A DNA stretch of 10,456 nucleotides from an uncultured Collinsella sp. (GCA_900556705.1 USPT01000030.1:1-10456); one strand, 5' to 3'. Shown: positions 1 to 6,923, numbered from the stretch's first letter. Notes: generated by a model from the letters alone, not told the origin. Numbers and translations are program-made.

Positions 1-12
1 CTTCTCCTTCAT
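1..12 (-). CDS. Possible start of a divergent gene, cut by the window edge
   Basis: Reading leftwards, an ATG at 12-10 is followed by codons for Lys-Glu-Lys before the window ends. A good Shine-Dalgarno sequence, AAGGGAG on the minus strand (about 20-26), lies 7 nt upstream. Only four codons are visible, so the product cannot be named. If real, this gene is divergent from the response regulator at 252 and shares its upstream region, an arrangement often seen for regulators and their targets. The call rests only on the ribosome binding site and ATG. Confidence 0.35.
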
Positions 13-99
13 CGTTCAGCTCCCTTACCCCTATGCTTTCGCGATGTCCGATATCGCTTGGCGCGGCCGGCATGGTCCCTCGCCAGCCGCTAGCTCAAA

Positions 100-126
100 T
101 TGACATATATATCCACCTGGTATTGT
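100..126 (+). promoter_or_regulatory. Candidate promoter for the two-component operon
   Basis: A perfect TTGACA (-35) at 100-105 is followed by TATTGT at 121-126, preceded by TGG (118-120), which makes an extended -10. The 15-nt spacer is shorter than the usual 16-18, so the pairing is uncertain. A second TTGACA lies at 140-145 with no good -10 after it. On the minus strand TTGCAC (130-125) and the TATATA run at 106-111 could serve the divergent gene from the same DNA. The predicted transcript would have a leader of about 120 nt before the ATG at 252. Confidence 0.35.
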
Positions 127-251
127 GCAACCGCATGTTTTGACACCCTGCCGCTCGGCGCGAGTTGCGTACCGTGGGGCGCAAACGGAACGCACCCCCG
201 CGGGTGGCGCGTGCACGATGTGGCAAAATCGAGGTACTAAGGGGGCCCAAT

Positions 252-974
252 ATGCTCAAAATCATCGCCTGCGACGACGACGTCGCCTTTCTAGATAACC
301 TGCACCGCATGATCAACCGCTGGTCGGCCGAGACGGGTACGGCGGTCGATGTTGCACTCGTCACGCGCGGCGAGGACCTGCTGGCACGCCATGCCGCATC
401 GCGCGCCGACATTATCATGCTCGACATGATCATGCCGCTCGTCAACGGCATGGACACCGCCCGCGAGCTGCGCCAATCCGATACCGCCGTGCACTTGGTA
501 TTTCTGACCTCATCGCCCGAGTTCGCACTTGAGTCCTACGAGGTCCGCGCCTTCGACTACCTGCTCAAACCCGTGACCTACGAGCGCTTGGCGCAACTGC
601 TCGACGAGCTGTCGAGCCTGCGTCCGGCTGCAATCGACGAGCTCGTCATCAAGACGTCCTTTGGCTACCATGCCCTGCGCCTATCCGATATCGAATATGC
701 CGAGGCTCGCAACAAGCACGTGGTCTTCCACCTGCGCGACGGCCGCGATATCGAGGCGCTCGAGCCGTTCCGCAGCATCGAGGACCGACTGGCCCAAAAC
801 GCGACCTTCTTTAAGTGCCACCGCAGCTACCAGGTCAATCTGCGCAACATCGACCACTTTAACCGCACGGAAATCGTCATGCGCTCGGGCGCGTGCATAC
901 CGCTCGCGCGCAGCTGCAAGCAGGGATTCCAAGACGCCTACTTTGCGGTGCGGTTCGAGGGCGGGAGACGCTGA
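252..974 (+). CDS. LytTR-family response regulator transcription factor
   Basis: This 240-residue protein has a receiver domain (about 1-118) and a LytTR DNA-binding domain (about 130-235), the layout of AgrA, ComE and VirR. The receiver shows the acidic cluster D8-D9-D10, the phosphoacceptor D58 in MLDMIMP, T86 and K106 in LLKP. The LytTR half has the typical FFKCHRSYQVNLRNI strand region (186-200) and PLARS near 217. It should bind direct-repeat promoter elements once phosphorylated by the kinase encoded next. The start at 252 is chosen because AAGGGGG at 239-245 is well placed and the receiver fold begins at MLKIIACDDD. An in-frame upstream TTG start would only add unconserved basic residues. 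Its TGA overlaps the kinase ATG by 1 nt. The target genes are not known from the sequence. Confidence 0.9.
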   Translation: MLKIIACDDDVAFLDNLHRMINRWSAETGTAVDVALVTRGEDLLARHAASRADIIMLDMIMPLVNGMDTARELRQSDTAVHLVFLTSSPEFALESYEVRAFDYLLKPVTYERLAQLLDELSSLRPAAIDELVIKTSFGYHALRLSDIEYAEARNKHVVFHLRDGRDIEALEPFRSIEDRLAQNATFFKCHRSYQVNLRNIDHFNRTEIVMRSGACIPLARSCKQGFQDAYFAVRFEGGRR

Positions 975-2251
975 TGCTTTCCTCGGCAGAACTGGTACTT
1001 TGGGCAATCCACCATGCGACGACGTTGCTCTTTGGCGTCTTTGCCTCGGCGGCGCTGTGCGGTGTCGAGATCAGCCGCCGCCATTCGCTCGAACTGGTGG
1101 GGGTCGGCGCCGTAACCGGCACCGCTTTTGCGATTGCCAACCTCGTCGGTGGTGAGCTGCTTGCCCGACAGGCCTATCCACTCGTCGTGCATCTGCCGCT
1201 TGTCGTCTACTTGTGCGTACGCTATCGCCTGAGTCCGCTGCTCGCCATCCTGGGCGTTACCAGTGCCTACCTGAGCTGCCAGTTTAGCAACTGGATGGGC
1301 ATCGCCGCATTCGCCGCCACCGATTCGCAGGTCGCGTACTACACGGCGCGCATCATTACCACGCTCGGCGTCTTTGCCGTCTTGTTGCATTGGGCAAGCG
1401 AGATTGGCCCCCGCCTGGCGATCAAAAGCCCCACCGAGCTGGAGATTCTGTTCATCCTGCCGCTCGTCTACTACATCTTCGATTACGCCACCAACGTCTA
1501 TACCACGCTCTTCCACTCGGGCTCGGTGGTAACCGTTGAGTTTTTGGCGTTCGCCCTCTGCGCCTTCTACCTTATGTTTCTTGCCGTCTACCTTCGCGAA
1601 TACGAGGCAAAGGAAATCGCCGAGCGCGAGCGTTGGATGCTCGCGACCCGCGACAGCGCGGCCATCAAAGAGCTCGAAGCCTGGCGCCAGTCCGGACGCG
1701 AGCTCTCGGTTCTCCGTCACGACATGCGCCACTACCTGCGCGGTCTAGCGGCCCTGATCGAAGAGGGTCGCACCGATGAGGCGCTCGAGCGCATCGACGC
1801 GCTCTGCGAGACCAACGACCGCACTGCCGTGCGCCGCTACTGCGCCAACGAAACGGTCAACATTGCGCTCTCGTCGCTTTCCGCGGACATCAACGCGCAC
1901 GGCATCACCGCCGACCTGCGCGCCGCCGTGCCCGAAACCGTCCACGTGGGCGATGTCGATCTGTTCAGTGTGGTATCGAACGCCCTGGACAATGCCATCG
2001 CCGCGGCGAGCGCCGCCCCCGAAGGCAAGCGGTTTGTCGACCTGGACCTCCGCTACGAAGACGGTCATCTTCTACTGCTGGTTTCCAACACGTTTGGCCG
2101 TGCGCCGCACATGGTCGATGGCATGCCCGTGGCTCAGCACACAGGGCACGGCTTTGGCACCAAGAGCATTATGCTTGCCGTCGAGCGCATGAACGGCAAC
2201 TGCCAGTTCCGCATTAACGGCGACCGGTTTGAGCTGCGCGCCGTGATGTAA
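974..2251 (+). CDS. GHKL-family membrane sensor histidine kinase
   Basis: The 425-residue protein has an N-terminal membrane sensor (about 1-207, roughly six hydrophobic segments), a short coiled linker (about 208-243) and a cytoplasmic kinase core. The dimerisation helix carries the AgrC/ComD-like motif VLRHDMRHYL with H249 as the likely phosphorylated histidine. The ATPase domain shows the N box SNALDNAI (335-342) and the G box GHGFGTKSI (391-399). Kinases of this class usually sense extracellular peptides or envelope signals and phosphorylate a LytTR regulator, here the gene immediately upstream. The ATG at 974 overlaps the upstream TGA (TGATG), so translation is probably coupled and the two proteins are made together. 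An earlier in-frame ATG at 893 lies inside the regulator gene and would add an unconserved extension. No peptide precursor or exporter gene is seen nearby, so the ligand is unknown. Confidence 0.9.
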   Translation: MLSSAELVLWAIHHATTLLFGVFASAALCGVEISRRHSLELVGVGAVTGTAFAIANLVGGELLARQAYPLVVHLPLVVYLCVRYRLSPLLAILGVTSAYLSCQFSNWMGIAAFAATDSQVAYYTARIITTLGVFAVLLHWASEIGPRLAIKSPTELEILFILPLVYYIFDYATNVYTTLFHSGSVVTVEFLAFALCAFYLMFLAVYLREYEAKEIAERERWMLATRDSAAIKELEAWRQSGRELSVLRHDMRHYLRGLAALIEEGRTDEALERIDALCETNDRTAVRRYCANETVNIALSSLSADINAHGITADLRAAVPETVHVGDVDLFSVVSNALDNAIAAASAAPEGKRFVDLDLRYEDGHLLLLVSNTFGRAPHMVDGMPVAQHTGHGFGTKSIMLAVERMNGNCQFRINGDRFELRAVM

Positions 2252-2311
2252 GGACGCGATAAGTCGGCGCCGCGCTCGACCCGCCAGGGCCACCTTGCCG
2301 GCTCCGGTCCT

Positions 2312-2887
2312 CTACAGCGGTGCAGCCGCCGGGGTCAGCTGCTTAATGTAGGCCCACATGCGCTGCTTGGCGGCCTTGTCGGTGAGCGCCGCCTCAAAAC
2401 CGTCGAGCGCCAGCACGCGGCGTCCCTGCACATGGGCGACCAGGCCGGGCTTGAGCATAGCGGTGTCAAAGTCATCAATTGCCACAAGCATATCGGCATA
2501 GGTCTCGCGCATGACATCAGCCGCACTGTTGTCCAGCAGCAGCACCGCCTCGGGGTCCAAGGTCTCCAGCGCCTCGCGGAACAGGTCGCACGTCAGGGCC
2601 TCGCCCGCCGCGACCGCTCCGTCGCCCGCGCCGGCGACGCTTGCCAGCACGCAAAAATCCTCGGGGGCATATCCGATGGCGCCGAGCGCCTTGCGCAACG
2701 CGGCGCCATCCGCGCCGGCAGCCAGCTCGCCGCCCGAGCACTCGGCTTCATCCAAATCGCCTTTGACCAGCACAATCGGCGAGCACGCGTTGCCCGAGAT
2801 ACGCACACCGCGATCTGCAAGCGACGCGAGCTCCTGCTCGGTCGCCTGAGCGATGGCTTCTTTTTTCTGGCTTTGTGACGTGGGCAT
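2312..2887 (-). CDS. Uncharacterised protein, possibly a degenerate uracil-DNA-glycosylase-fold protein
   Basis: This is a 191-residue soluble protein with no signal peptide or membrane segment. I do not recognise it as a named family. Its layout echoes family 4/5 uracil-DNA glycosylases: an N-terminal helix (to about 25), strand SPIVLVKGD (36-44, where the GEAPG motif would be), helix and turn ALRKALGAIGYAPEDFCVLASV (63-84), helix plus ETLDPEAVLLLDNSAADVM (108-126), strand RRVLALDG (156-163, where the HPS motif would be) and a terminal KQRMWAYIKQL (174-184). The catalytic GEAPG and HPS motifs are absent, and only one cysteine (C100) sits near an expected cluster position, so repair activity is unlikely. 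Start 2887 is preferred over the in-frame GTG at 2914: GGAG precedes it by 5 nt, and the GTG lies at the promoter. The gene is convergent with the kinase gene and divergent from trxA. The fold assignment is inference. Confidence 0.75.
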   Translation of the reverse strand: MPTSQSQKKEAIAQATEQELASLADRGVRISGNACSPIVLVKGDLDEAECSGGELAAGADGAALRKALGAIGYAPEDFCVLASVAGAGDGAVAAGEALTCDLFREALETLDPEAVLLLDNSAADVMRETYADMLVAIDDFDTAMLKPGLVAHVQGRRVLALDGFEAALTDKAAKQRMWAYIKQLTPAAAPL

Positions 2888-2915
2888 GCGCTCTCCAATC
2901 GTTTGCGTGCCCACT

Positions 2916-2921
2916 ATTATA
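2916..2921 (-). promoter_or_regulatory. -10 element for the minus-strand gene at 2887
   Basis: The minus strand reads a perfect TATAAT here, inside the most A+T-rich stretch of the 136-nt divergent intergenic region. Transcription would begin near 2909 and give a leader of about 22 nt before the ATG at 2887. No convincing -35 hexamer lies 16-18 nt upstream. On the plus strand the same stretch contains TATAAA (2920-2925), which could serve trxA, so the two promoters may overlap. Confidence 0.4.
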
Positions 2922-3023
2922 TAAAAGAGCCGCCCGTGAGTGGTTGCTTTACGAGCCGCTGGGTATAAGCACGGTCGTACTGAGTTTTACGCGGCCGAGC
3001 CGCGTCGCATTATGGAGGTCACC

Positions 3024-3344
3024 ATGGCTGACATCAAGCAGATTACCCCCGAGAACTTCGACGCTGTCGTCAACGATAGCCTGCCCGTACTGGTTGATTT
3101 TTGGGCCCCGTGGTGCGGCCCCTGCCGCTCGCTCTCGCCCATCGTAGACGAGGTTGCCGACGAACTGGCCGGCAAGCTGGCTGTGGCCAAGTGCAACGTC
3201 GATGACAACCAGGACCTGGCCATGAAGTTTGGCGTCATGAGCATCCCCACGCTGATCGTCTTTAAGAACGGCGAAGAGGTCGACCGCTCGGTCGGCGCCT
3301 TACCCAAGGCAAGACTTCAGGCACTGCTGGAGAAACATCTGTAA
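3024..3344 (+). CDS. trxA: Thioredoxin
   Basis: This 106-residue protein is a full-length, single-domain cytoplasmic thioredoxin, which reduces disulfides in target proteins and is recharged by thioredoxin reductase. It shows the active site WCGPC (30-34), the buried acidic residue D25 in VDFWAPW, the cis-proline P75 in MSIPT, and the terminal strand and helix with FKNGEEVDRSVGA. Its length is normal for the family. The start at 3024 is supported by GGAGGT (3014-3019) 4 nt upstream. An in-frame ATG at 3012 overlaps that site and is less likely. The reductase gene is not adjacent. The gene stands alone, divergent from the gene at 2887, and is followed about 110 nt later by a terminator. The cysteines and fold are all intact. 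Confidence 0.95.
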   Translation: MADIKQITPENFDAVVNDSLPVLVDFWAPWCGPCRSLSPIVDEVADELAGKLAVAKCNVDDNQDLAMKFGVMSIPTLIVFKNGEEVDRSVGALPKARLQALLEKHL

Positions 3345-3371
3345 TACGCTTGTTACTTGCCTGCCGTCCAT

Positions 3372-3390
3372 GAGCGGTTTCGCACCGCTC
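3372..3390 (+). other. Small hairpin in the trxA 3' region
   Basis: GAGCGGT (3372-3378) and ACCGCTC (3384-3390) form a perfect 7-bp stem with a TTCGC loop, 28 nt after the trxA stop. No T run follows, so it is not a terminator by itself. It may protect the trxA 3' end. The rest of 3391-3455 shows only a weak -10-like TAGTAT (3426-3431). Confidence 0.35.
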
Positions 3391-3455
3391 GCCGGAGTGC
3401 CAAACGCAAGGCATGCGACCACGGATAGTATGGTAGACACAAACAGCCCCCAGTG

Positions 3456-3490
3456 AACGGGTGCGAGTCAGACGGACTCGCACCCGTTTT
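3456..3490 (+). terminator. Intrinsic terminator after trxA
   Basis: A perfect 14-bp stem (3456-3469 paired with 3475-3488) encloses a 5-nt loop AGACG and runs into TTTT then CTT. This is the strongest terminator in the window. It separates trxA from the hydrogenase-maturation operon that begins at 3565. The symmetric stem opens with AA and ends with TT, so it could also act on the minus strand, although nothing obvious is transcribed that way here. Confidence 0.85.
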
Positions 3491-3520
3491 CTTATGCGGC
3501 GGCGCCCAAGGCGGGCGTAG

Positions 3521-3526
3521 TAGAAT
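3521..3526 (+). promoter_or_regulatory. Candidate -10 element for the nikR-hyp operon
   Basis: TAGAAT lies between the trxA terminator and the first gene of the operon, giving a predicted start near 3533 and a leader of about 32 nt before the ATG at 3565. No recognisable -35 hexamer is found 16-18 nt upstream, which might mean an activator or simply a weak promoter. I looked for a NikR-type operator (GTATGA-N16-TCATAC) nearby and saw none. Confidence 0.35.
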
Positions 3527-3564
3527 CTGAACCACCATATCGCCCCGCACAAAAGGAGATTCCC

Positions 3565-3813
3565 ATGCATGACGTCGGAATGAACATGAGCCAGCTTGCC
3601 ATGAGCGTCAAGCAGGTCGACGACACTATTGAGCTCGCTCACGAGTGGAGCCATCAGTTGCTGCATGCGACCGAGAACTTTGACATGGAGCGCATTGGCG
3701 CCAAGCTCGAGGCCGCCATGTCTGCGCTGCACGAGGCGCACGATGCGCTCGAGGGCTACGAGGAGGCCATCGAGGCCGACCACAACTCCGTCGGCTCTGT
3801 GAAACTGGTGTAA
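3565..3813 (+). CDS. Small His-rich protein of unknown function, first gene of the nikR-hyp operon
   Basis: I do not recognise this 82-residue protein. It is soluble, acidic, probably almost entirely helical, and has no cysteine. It begins Met-His-Asp, recalling the Met-His-Glu N-terminus with which HypA binds nickel. Residues 26-34 read HEWSHQLLH, placing H26, H30 and H34 on one helix face and creating an HExxH motif. A second HEAHD (56-60) follows in a helix rich in Ala, Glu and Leu. It is far too short to be a normal HExxH peptidase. AAAGGAG lies about 7 nt before the ATG at 3565, giving strong initiation. Its TAA is 1 nt before the nikR start, so the two are almost surely co-translated. 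The position beside a nickel regulator and hydrogenase maturation genes suggests a nickel-binding or delivery role. That function is inference from context and histidine placement. Confidence 0.8.
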   Translation: MHDVGMNMSQLAMSVKQVDDTIELAHEWSHQLLHATENFDMERIGAKLEAAMSALHEAHDALEGYEEAIEADHNSVGSVKLV

Positions 3814-3814
3814 C

Positions 3815-4309
3815 GTGGCCGAGCACGAGCACGAGCACGATTACGGTGCGGACGACGATGCGAACTGCCGCTGCAGCGGCTCCAGCTCCGAGCTGGTCCG
3901 CTTTTCGGTCACCGCGCCCGACGACCTGCTGCGCCGCTTTGACGAGCAGATCGCGCGCCGCGGTGACGTGGCCAACCGTTCCGAGGCCGTACGCGATCTG
4001 ATTCGTGCCTCAATCGCCAAGGAGCAGATGCGCACGCCCGACGAGCAGGTCATCGGTTCGCTCACCATGATCTATGACCACCATACCGGCGACCTGACGC
4101 GCCGTCTGGACGAGGTGCAGCACGACTACACCGACGAGATTGTCTCGACCATGCACGTGCATCTGGACCACCACAACTGCCTGGAGATTCTGGCGCTCAA
4201 GGGTCGCGGCAAACGCGTCTACGAGCTGGCGGACCGGTTGCTGGGGCTGCGCGGCGTTAAGCACGGCGAGCTCACCTGCGCCGCCACCAAGCAGAGCTTG
4301 GGGCTCTAA
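3815..4309 (+). CDS. nikR: Nickel-responsive transcriptional regulator NikR
   Basis: The 164-residue protein has a ribbon-helix-helix DNA-binding domain (about 26-70, beginning ELVRFSVTAPDDLL and containing SEAVRDLIR) and an ACT-like nickel-binding domain (about 75-160). The high-affinity nickel ligands of E. coli NikR (H76, H87, H89, C95) match H103, H114, H116 and C122, all offset by exactly 27 residues, with the signature MHVHLDHHNCLEI. The 27-residue N-terminal extension is unusual: it reads MAEHEHEHD and then CRC (18-20), and may bind metal. The GTG at 3815 is the only possible start, because an in-frame stop lies just upstream at 3800-3802. It has no good ribosome binding site and is 1 nt after the previous stop, so it probably relies on coupled translation. 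With nickel bound, NikR represses nickel uptake or hydrogenase genes; here it may regulate its own operon. Confidence 0.93.
   Translation: MAEHEHEHDYGADDDANCRCSGSSSELVRFSVTAPDDLLRRFDEQIARRGDVANRSEAVRDLIRASIAKEQMRTPDEQVIGSLTMIYDHHTGDLTRRLDEVQHDYTDEIVSTMHVHLDHHNCLEILALKGRGKRVYELADRLLGLRGVKHGELTCAATKQSLGL
3821..3838 (+). repeat. Short tandem repeat in the nikR start region
   Basis: GAGCAC is repeated three times in tandem and encodes the Glu-His-Glu-His-Glu-His tract of NikR. Each unit is two codons, so slippage would change the His tail length without shifting the frame. Confidence 0.5.
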
Positions 4310-4335
4310 CAGCACACACTTCAATGAAGGGGAGC

Positions 4336-4350
4336 CACATGCGGCATGTG
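4336..4350 (+). promoter_or_regulatory. Perfect inverted repeat over the hypF start codon
   Basis: CACATGC and GCATGTG flank a single central G, with the hypF ATG (4339-4341) inside the left arm and the Shine-Dalgarno AAGGGGAG just upstream. Another CATGTG follows at 4357-4362. It could bind a dimeric regulator or affect ribosome access. Part of the symmetry is forced by the coding sequence (repeated His and Val codons), so function is uncertain. Confidence 0.25.
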
Positions 4351-6792
4351 CATATTCATGTGACGGGCATTGTGCAGGGCGTTGGCATGCGGCCATTTGT
4401 GTATCGCGAGGCTATGGCGTATGGCATCTGCGGCTGGGTGCTCAACGCGGGCGATGGCGTGCACATCGAGGCGCATGCTTCGGTCGAGGCACTCGACGAC
4501 TTTGTCGCCGCGCTGTCGAAGCACGCACCTGCCGCGGCCCGCGTTGAGCATGTCGCTGTTGCAGACCTGGAGCCCGACGCTTGGGATGCCGACGATGAGC
4601 AGGTCTTTCGTATCGTAGCGTCGCAGGATCAGACCATGCACACGACGCTCATCTCCCCCGATATCGCCACCTGTGACGACTGCCTGCGCGAACTGTTCGA
4701 CCCCGCCGACCGACGATATCACTACCCCTTTATCAACTGCACCAACTGCGGGCCGCGCTTTACCATCATCCGGTCGCTGCCTTATGACCGAGCGGCCACG
4801 TCGATGGATTGCTTTCCCATGTGCCCCGAGTGCGCCGCAGAGTATGGCGACCCGCTTGACCGGCGCTTTCATGCGCAGCCCGATGCCTGCTTTGACTGCG
4901 GGCCACATATTACCTGGCGCGAGGCGGCGGGTGACATGGAGCTCGAAGGCTCGGGAGCGACGCCAGCCATCGGCAGCACGCGCGAAACCAGCGATGCCAT
5001 TATTGACCGCTGTGTCGAGCTGCTGGCCAGCGGCGGTATTGTCGCCATCAAGGGCCTGGGTGGATTCCATCTGGCCTGCAACGCCGCCGATGAGCAGGCG
5101 GTGGTCGAGCTGCGCCGTCGCAAGCGCCGCAGCAACAAGCCGCTTGCCGTTATGGTGCGCAGCCTTGCCGATACTGAACGCCTGTGCCATGTCGATGATG
5201 CCGAGCGCGGCTTGCTAACCGGTAGCATCCGCCCCATCGTGCTGTTGCGCCGGCGTGCTGTTGGCGAGGGAGATTCCCCCGACGCCCTTACACTCGCACC
5301 ATCCGTCGCGCACGATCTACCCGAGCTCGGCGTCATGCTCCCCTATACACCGCTTCAGCATCTGCTGCTTGCAGCTGCCGCGTCGCATGACATGCACGCG
5401 CTGGTCATGACCAGCGGAAACCTGAGCGAGGAACCTATCGAAACTGACGACGACCTTGCCTGGGAACACCTCGTTGCCGTCGGCATCGCCGACGCGCTAC
5501 TTGGCAACGACCGCGCGATTCTGTCGCGCTACGACGACTCCGTGGTACGCGTGGTCGGTGGGGCCGTTATGCCCGTTCGCCGCGCTCGCGGATATGCGCC
5601 TCGGCCGTTGCCGCTGCCGGCACTCGACGCCGTCGCGCCCTGCGTGCTCGCCTGCGGCCCACAGCAAAAGGCAACGATCGCATTCACACGCGAGGATGCG
5701 AGCGGCGAGGCGGCCTGTTTTGTGTCGCAGCATATTGGCGATGTCGAAAACGGCGAGACCTTCGATGCCTGGAACGCCGCGCGCACGCGCTTGGAAGATC
5801 TCTTTGACTTGATGCCCGCCGCGCTGGCCTGCGACTTGCACCCCAGCTATCTATCGAGCCAGTGGGCGCGCGAGCAGGCGCGAAAATGCAATCTGCCGCT
5901 CGTCGAGGTGCAGCACCATCATGCGCATATCGCGAGCGTAATGGCCGAGGCTATCGCCGCGGGCCAGCTTACAACCGACGCGCGCGTCCTTGGCATCGCC
6001 TTTGACGGCACCGGCGCCGGCACCGATGGGACCATTTGGGGCGGCGAGTTTCTTGTTGCCGGCCTTGCCGATTTTGAACGCGCCGCGCACCTGTGCACCT
6101 GGGCGCTGCCAGGCGGTGCCGCATCCGTGCGCGATTCCCGGCGCAATGCCTTTGCCCTGCTGAGCGAGCTCGGCCTGCTTGAACACCCGGGTGCCGCTCG
6201 GCTTTTGGACGGCCTCGACGAGCAAACGCGCAGCGTGACAGCCACCATGACCGAGCGCGGTATCAACAGCCCGCGTACCAGCAGCGTGGGGCGTCTCTTT
6301 GATGCCGCGGCAGCGATTCTGGGAATCTGCGGCAAGGCAACCTACGAAGGCGAGCCCGCCATCGAACTCGAAGCCGCCGCTTGGCGTGCGCTCGACGGTA
6401 AGCCTGTTCGTCTCGACGGCAATGATGCAGGCGTATTCATGTCTGCCGACGACTCCCCCATCTTGGACCCCCAACCGCTCATCGAAACTCTTCTGAATGG
6501 AATCGAGGCAGGCGCGCCGGCCGACAGGCTCGCCCTCGGGTTTCACATCGCCATTACGCGCGCTACGACCCACGTCGCGTGCGAGATCTGTGAGCGCGAA
6601 GGCCTCGATACCGTCGCGCTCTCGGGCGGTGTGTTCATGAACCGGCTTTTGCTTCAGCTCCTTACCCACGAACTCAAAGACGCCGGTCTTGCCGTCTTGG
6701 TCCCCCACGCTGTGCCCGTCAACGACGGCTGCATCGCCTACGGTCAGGCCGCCATCGCTCGCGCTTGCCTCGCGCAGACGGCGTCGAGATAG
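4339..6792 (+). CDS. hypF: Carbamoyltransferase HypF, [NiFe]-hydrogenase cyanide ligand synthesis
   Basis: The 817-residue protein has the full HypF domain set. An acylphosphatase-like domain (about 1-95) carries VQGVGMRPF (12-20) and N36 in WVLNAGDG. Two zinc-finger motifs follow, with cysteine pairs 112/115 and 134/137, then 162/165 and 184/187. A YrdC-like domain (about 215-420) contains GIVAIKGLGGFHLACNA and KRRSNKPLAVM. A Kae1-like domain (about 435-810) has HHHAH (526-530), FDGTGAGTDGTIWGGE (555-570), SGGVFMN (762-768) and the terminal NDGCIAYGQ. HypF makes carbamoyl-adenylate from carbamoyl phosphate and ATP and transfers the carbamoyl group to the C-terminal cysteine of HypE. The ATG at 4339 is chosen because AAGGGGAG lies 4 nt upstream; an in-frame ATG at 4324 precedes that site. 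It starts 29 nt after nikR, in the same apparent operon. All catalytic motifs are intact. Confidence 0.97.
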   Translation: MRHVHIHVTGIVQGVGMRPFVYREAMAYGICGWVLNAGDGVHIEAHASVEALDDFVAALSKHAPAAARVEHVAVADLEPDAWDADDEQVFRIVASQDQTMHTTLISPDIATCDDCLRELFDPADRRYHYPFINCTNCGPRFTIIRSLPYDRAATSMDCFPMCPECAAEYGDPLDRRFHAQPDACFDCGPHITWREAAGDMELEGSGATPAIGSTRETSDAIIDRCVELLASGGIVAIKGLGGFHLACNAADEQAVVELRRRKRRSNKPLAVMVRSLADTERLCHVDDAERGLLTGSIRPIVLLRRRAVGEGDSPDALTLAPSVAHDLPELGVMLPYTPLQHLLLAAAASHDMHALVMTSGNLSEEPIETDDDLAWEHLVAVGIADALLGNDRAILSRYDDSVVRVVGGAVMPVRRARGYAPRPLPLPALDAVAPCVLACGPQQKATIAFTREDASGEAACFVSQHIGDVENGETFDAWNAARTRLEDLFDLMPAALACDLHPSYLSSQWAREQARKCNLPLVEVQHHHAHIASVMAEAIAAGQLTTDARVLGIAFDGTGAGTDGTIWGGEFLVAGLADFERAAHLCTWALPGGAASVRDSRRNAFALLSELGLLEHPGAARLLDGLDEQTRSVTATMTERGINSPRTSSVGRLFDAAAAILGICGKATYEGEPAIELEAAAWRALDGKPVRLDGNDAGVFMSADDSPILDPQPLIETLLNGIEAGAPADRLALGFHIAITRATTHVACEICEREGLDTVALSGGVFMNRLLLQLLTHELKDAGLAVLVPHAVPVNDGCIAYGQAAIARACLAQTASR

Positions 6793-6923
6793 GCTGTTTT
6801 GCCAGCCTGCGCGCCGCCGTCTCACAGGTGTAACGCGTTTGCTCGTGACTCCTGCGAGCGCTACCATCAAACGATGGATTATTCAGTGCCTATCCAGCGC
6901 AAAACGTATAAAAGGGAAACATT

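Noticed and set aside
165..251. N-terminal extension of the response regulator from an upstream TTG
   Set aside because: The receiver domain starts at the ATG at 252, which has its own Shine-Dalgarno sequence. The extension is basic and unlike the family.
938..1732. Long minus-strand open frame opposite the sensor kinase gene
   Set aside because: The plus strand codes for a clear membrane kinase here. The antisense product has no family features.
2888..2914. GTG start at 2914 for the minus-strand gene
   Set aside because: It abuts the TATAAT and would lie at or upstream of the transcription start. The ATG at 2887 has GGAG at the right distance.
3640..3668. HExxH in the 82-residue protein as a zinc peptidase active site
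   Set aside because: The protein is far too short and lacks the rest of a metallopeptidase fold. Metal binding without catalysis is more plausible.
5851..6870. Long minus-strand open frame opposite hypF (339 codons)
   Set aside because: It is antisense to the well-supported Kae1-like domain of HypF and shows no recognisable domain. Such shadows are common in G+C-rich DNA.
6907..6912. TATAAA just before hypC as a -10 element
   Set aside because: It overlaps the hypC ribosome binding site, so a transcript starting there would lack a usable leader.
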